DNA of 64,000 nt, from the NCBI RefSeq assembly GCF_000264905.1, contig NW_006763150.1:62001-126000 (forward strand), read 5' to 3'. The notes under the pieces were generated by a model. It was not told where the DNA came from. It did no database searches and was given only the letters and a program-made list of their open reading frames with translations. The stretch is from Stereum hirsutum FP-91666 SS1 (taxonomy: Eukaryota; Basidiomycota; Agaricomycetes; Russulales; Stereaceae). Position numbers and translations under genes: made by a program. Shown in pieces: positions 61,560 through 64,000 of this stretch. Within the stretch, counting starts at the first letter, position 1. Each line of letters opens with the position of its first letter.

Positions 61560-64000
61560 AGGTATCATCGTGACCCGAACAGGGTGCTCTACACGTCACA
61601 TTCGATATTTTGACGATGTGCATGACTATTACATGATTCGTTGGGCATCTTGGAGAGCATAACGGTATCTCATAGGGAATTCGTACGCGAAAAGTACGTT
61701 CAAACTTCCACACAGACAGCGTCAAGCGCGCTACCAAAATAGGCGCCCATCGAGGGGAACACATCGTCGGTGTAATTTGGTCGGAATGACTTCGCTGACG
61801 CCGACGTTCATGGGCTTCGAGACCACGCCAGTGATCGCCGAGCAGACTACCCCAGCGATGGCCACTACGAATATCAGTAACGAGAAACTCACCTCCGTAG
61901 CCTGCTGGCCCTTCATTCGTATCAATGCCACCCAACCCTTCAAAGCTTGGCGAGCCACTTCGAGTCTCTAGTATCGCACAGCTCCAGAGTCCTCCATCCA
62001 ACCATTCCAAAGCGTCCAGAACACCCATCTTCGGTATTGGATCGTTATCGAAGACAAGCGCGTTGGGTTATGTTCCTGTGGGCTCCGAGTGAGCACGAGA
62101 CGCGTGGCTGTTTCGAAGCAACGAGATCAAAAGAGCAGCCTGGAAACAAATCAAGTCAAAAGATTTGTGTTAGACAGTGAGGAAAGGAATTATGGGCCAG
62201 GTGGGAACGTTGGGGAATCGGCAGTCAAGAGTTGCGACTGTATTTTCCCCCAGTTTATGTCTCTCTGGCTCGTTGAACGCAAGCACATAGACGAGGAGCT
62301 ATTGAAGGAAGTCTATCGGTAATATCTGGAGCAGTAGGAACGATAGGCAAGCTTGTAGAAAGGCAGCAGCACTGAGTGCGGTGAAGAGGATAGAGCGAAA
62401 AGTGGTCTGATTTCGTTCCCCTACCGCAACGCGTTGGGGAGGTGCCACTGTGGCGCCGCTCGCTGAACACGGTTTTTTTCTTTCTTCGCATGTATCTTCT
62501 CTAATCGACCCTCCGACGTTTCAAACAACTCTGTCTCAAGCTGACGTTCATCCTCAGTATCATACTCTGTAATCGTCTTGGTGCGTGTCTCGAAGGCCCA
62601 GGAAAATGGATACGCAACCTCGACGAAGTCTGCTGCGACCCATTTTCGGAGGGGGTCCTGTCATCCTCGTCGTCGGCTCATCAATCAACTTCAGGTTCGT
62701 CAAGTCATTTCCTCGAGATGCTCCGAACGAGGACAGTATGGAGGTGGCGAAAAAGAGGATGGATGCGGTGGAGACGGAACGATTGAAGGTCCTAGAACCT
62801 CTGGTGAGGCTGCCGTGGAAGAACGGTACTAGTGACCGAACCAGGAGAGGCGTTCGTCAACGACACGGGCAAATCGTAGCTCGAGCTCAGGGGTAGTTTT
62901 ACCTAGGCGACGTTTCGTTGTCTATATGGCTGGCAGATTATCGCGTTCACCCCAACAGCCTGGAATCAATTGCGCAGAAGTCACAGTCGACATATCACCG
63001 AAGTTACAGAACGACTGGAGTACCAGGTATGTCCTCATCTTCGAAAGGCGAAAGGGTCATGGAGACCGGCGAAAACGATGGATGGACCAGGGGTGGTCCG
63101 GACGATAGCCAGCCGCCGGAAACAATACCTCACACACAAGTCCGATGTCTCCTCTGTGGGGCCCGGATGTACAGCGGAAGTCCTATCCCGTGCTTTTCTG
63201 TGTCTTGGTTTTGAGTCTGGAGCTAATCGACTTGGATAACTCGTCTCTGTTCTGAAAACGGCAGTTCCCTTGTCGCACGTCATCGCGTTCCCTAGGCCTA
63301 GGAACGATAGGGAACGATCCGGACGGAAGAAGTGGTTGGGGTTCGCCGATCCATCGATGAGCATCATACCCCACCCATGCCGCACGCATGATACTGGCCG
63401 GGGCACGTATGGTGTCGTCTCGCTAGAAAGATACCGAAAGATGGATGGATCAAACGTAAGATGGATATAGTACAAAAGATTCAAAGAAGAAGAGACTCCG
63501 TCGGTAAGTCTTTCCCTGTATGCTTCGCCCTCCCTCATCAAGTTTGCACTGCAAGAGTATGGACCAAAGTACCGATGCATGAACGCGTATTGGAGGAAGA
63601 AGATGTGGAGACGGAAACCAGACGTGGTAGGTGCATGCCATTGAGCTATGAAGGTATGTCGAAAGACCCTGGCTGACAGTCCTCCTACTTCCAGCTCGTA
63701 CCGATATCCACCGTGCCGAACATGTCGATGAATAAACAAAAATAGAACGCAATAACAGGTGAGTGAAAATCAAACCAAGAGCTATGAGAAAGAAAACCAA
63801 AAATGGGTGGTCGAATCACATCGCCCACTCCCGATACCCAACGCTCGCCCCTTCACACACCCTACTCGTCCTACCCCCGTCTCCTACATCTCCTCTACCT
63901 CCCTGTAGATTCTGCACTCCGTCCTAGGATTGACATGTTAGGAACACGTCTACCCTTCACGGGGACCGAGTGAGAATATATGGTCAGCTCCAGTTGACGG
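61560..64000. other. Right-hand flank of the long duplication, leading to a further X gene
   Basis: Matches 48770-50669. A plus exon-like piece from an ATG at 62606 (MDTQPRRSLLRPIFGGGP, then a hydrophobic stretch) ends at a donor-like GTTCGT; its counterpart at 49700 lacks the ATG. The final 230 bp (C/T-rich run, CATGTTAGGAACACGTC, then CCAGTTGACGG) equal the X7 3' boundary, so another X gene should begin just past 64000. Confidence 0.5.

Larger units (their letters stand above)
17830..64000. repeat. Tandem array of divergent X/Y gene pairs (continues past right edge)
   Basis: The same order Z-X(minus)-Y(plus) recurs. One landmark, the start of Z (consensus CACGGAGACTGTAC then GGGCCACATCCGA), lies at about 18537, 23686, 28579, 33812, 38350, 42455 and 53690. 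X stop codons lie at 19695, 24822, 29759, 34880, 39428, 43387, 50655 and 54619, so steps are 5127, 4937, 5121, 4548, 3959, 7268 and 3964 bp. All copies point the same way. Neighbouring copies are similar across coding and intergenic DNA, so amplification was by segmental tandem duplication, not transposition. The copies have diverged by substitutions, indels and exon loss. Confidence 0.9.

Noticed and set aside
17830..64000. Transposon or retroelement array
   Set aside because: No reverse transcriptase, integrase, transposase or helicase motifs, no long terminal repeats, and all copies share orientation and flanking spacers, which fits segmental tandem duplication.

Overview
The window is nuclear DNA of a filamentous fungus, almost certainly a mushroom-type basidiomycete (Agaricomycotina). 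The recognisable genes are broken by many 48-90 bp GT-AG introns, two promoters carry clear TATA boxes, and the encoded proteins (S28 peptidase, secreted GMC oxidoreductase, PNGase A-like amidase, two-domain Vps10, Rpb7) are typical of that group. Species cannot be told from the sequence.

Left part, 1-17.8 kb, is ordinary conserved genome. It holds the 5' end of an S28 serine peptidase (minus, running off the left edge), a seven-exon GMC oxidoreductase with a GPI-anchor-like tail, a twelve-exon PNGase A-like gene, a nineteen-exon VPS10 sorting-receptor gene, and convergently the RNA polymerase II subunit gene RPB7 (minus, six exons). All these models close in frame.

From about 17.83 kb to the right edge the window is one large tandem array. 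Each basic unit (about 4-5 kb) contains gene X on the minus strand (five exons, short basic exon B, exon C with a conserved SW motif, long disordered C-terminal exon with acidic and nuclear-localisation-like segments), gene Y on the plus strand diverging from the X promoter (multi-exon, hydrophobic segments, mostly decayed), and a conserved segment Z between the 3' end of Y and the next X. X paralogs lie at 19.7-21.6, 24.8-26.7, 29.8-31.5, 34.9-36.2, 39.4-40.7, 43.4-45.0, 50.7-52.1 (a composite) and 54.6-56.3 kb. The last third is a second-order duplication of more than 11 kb that adds two related small cysteine-rich protein genes (R). In the left copy both R genes are broken; in the right copy both look intact. 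The array continues past 64,000.

No function is assigned to X, Y or R. X looks like a nuclear, largely disordered, possibly transcription-related protein; R looks metal-binding. The repeated divergent pairing resembles the layout of rapidly diversifying fungal recognition loci, but no homeodomain, pheromone, pheromone receptor, NLR or transposase was found, so this part is reported as an undescribed amplified gene cluster.
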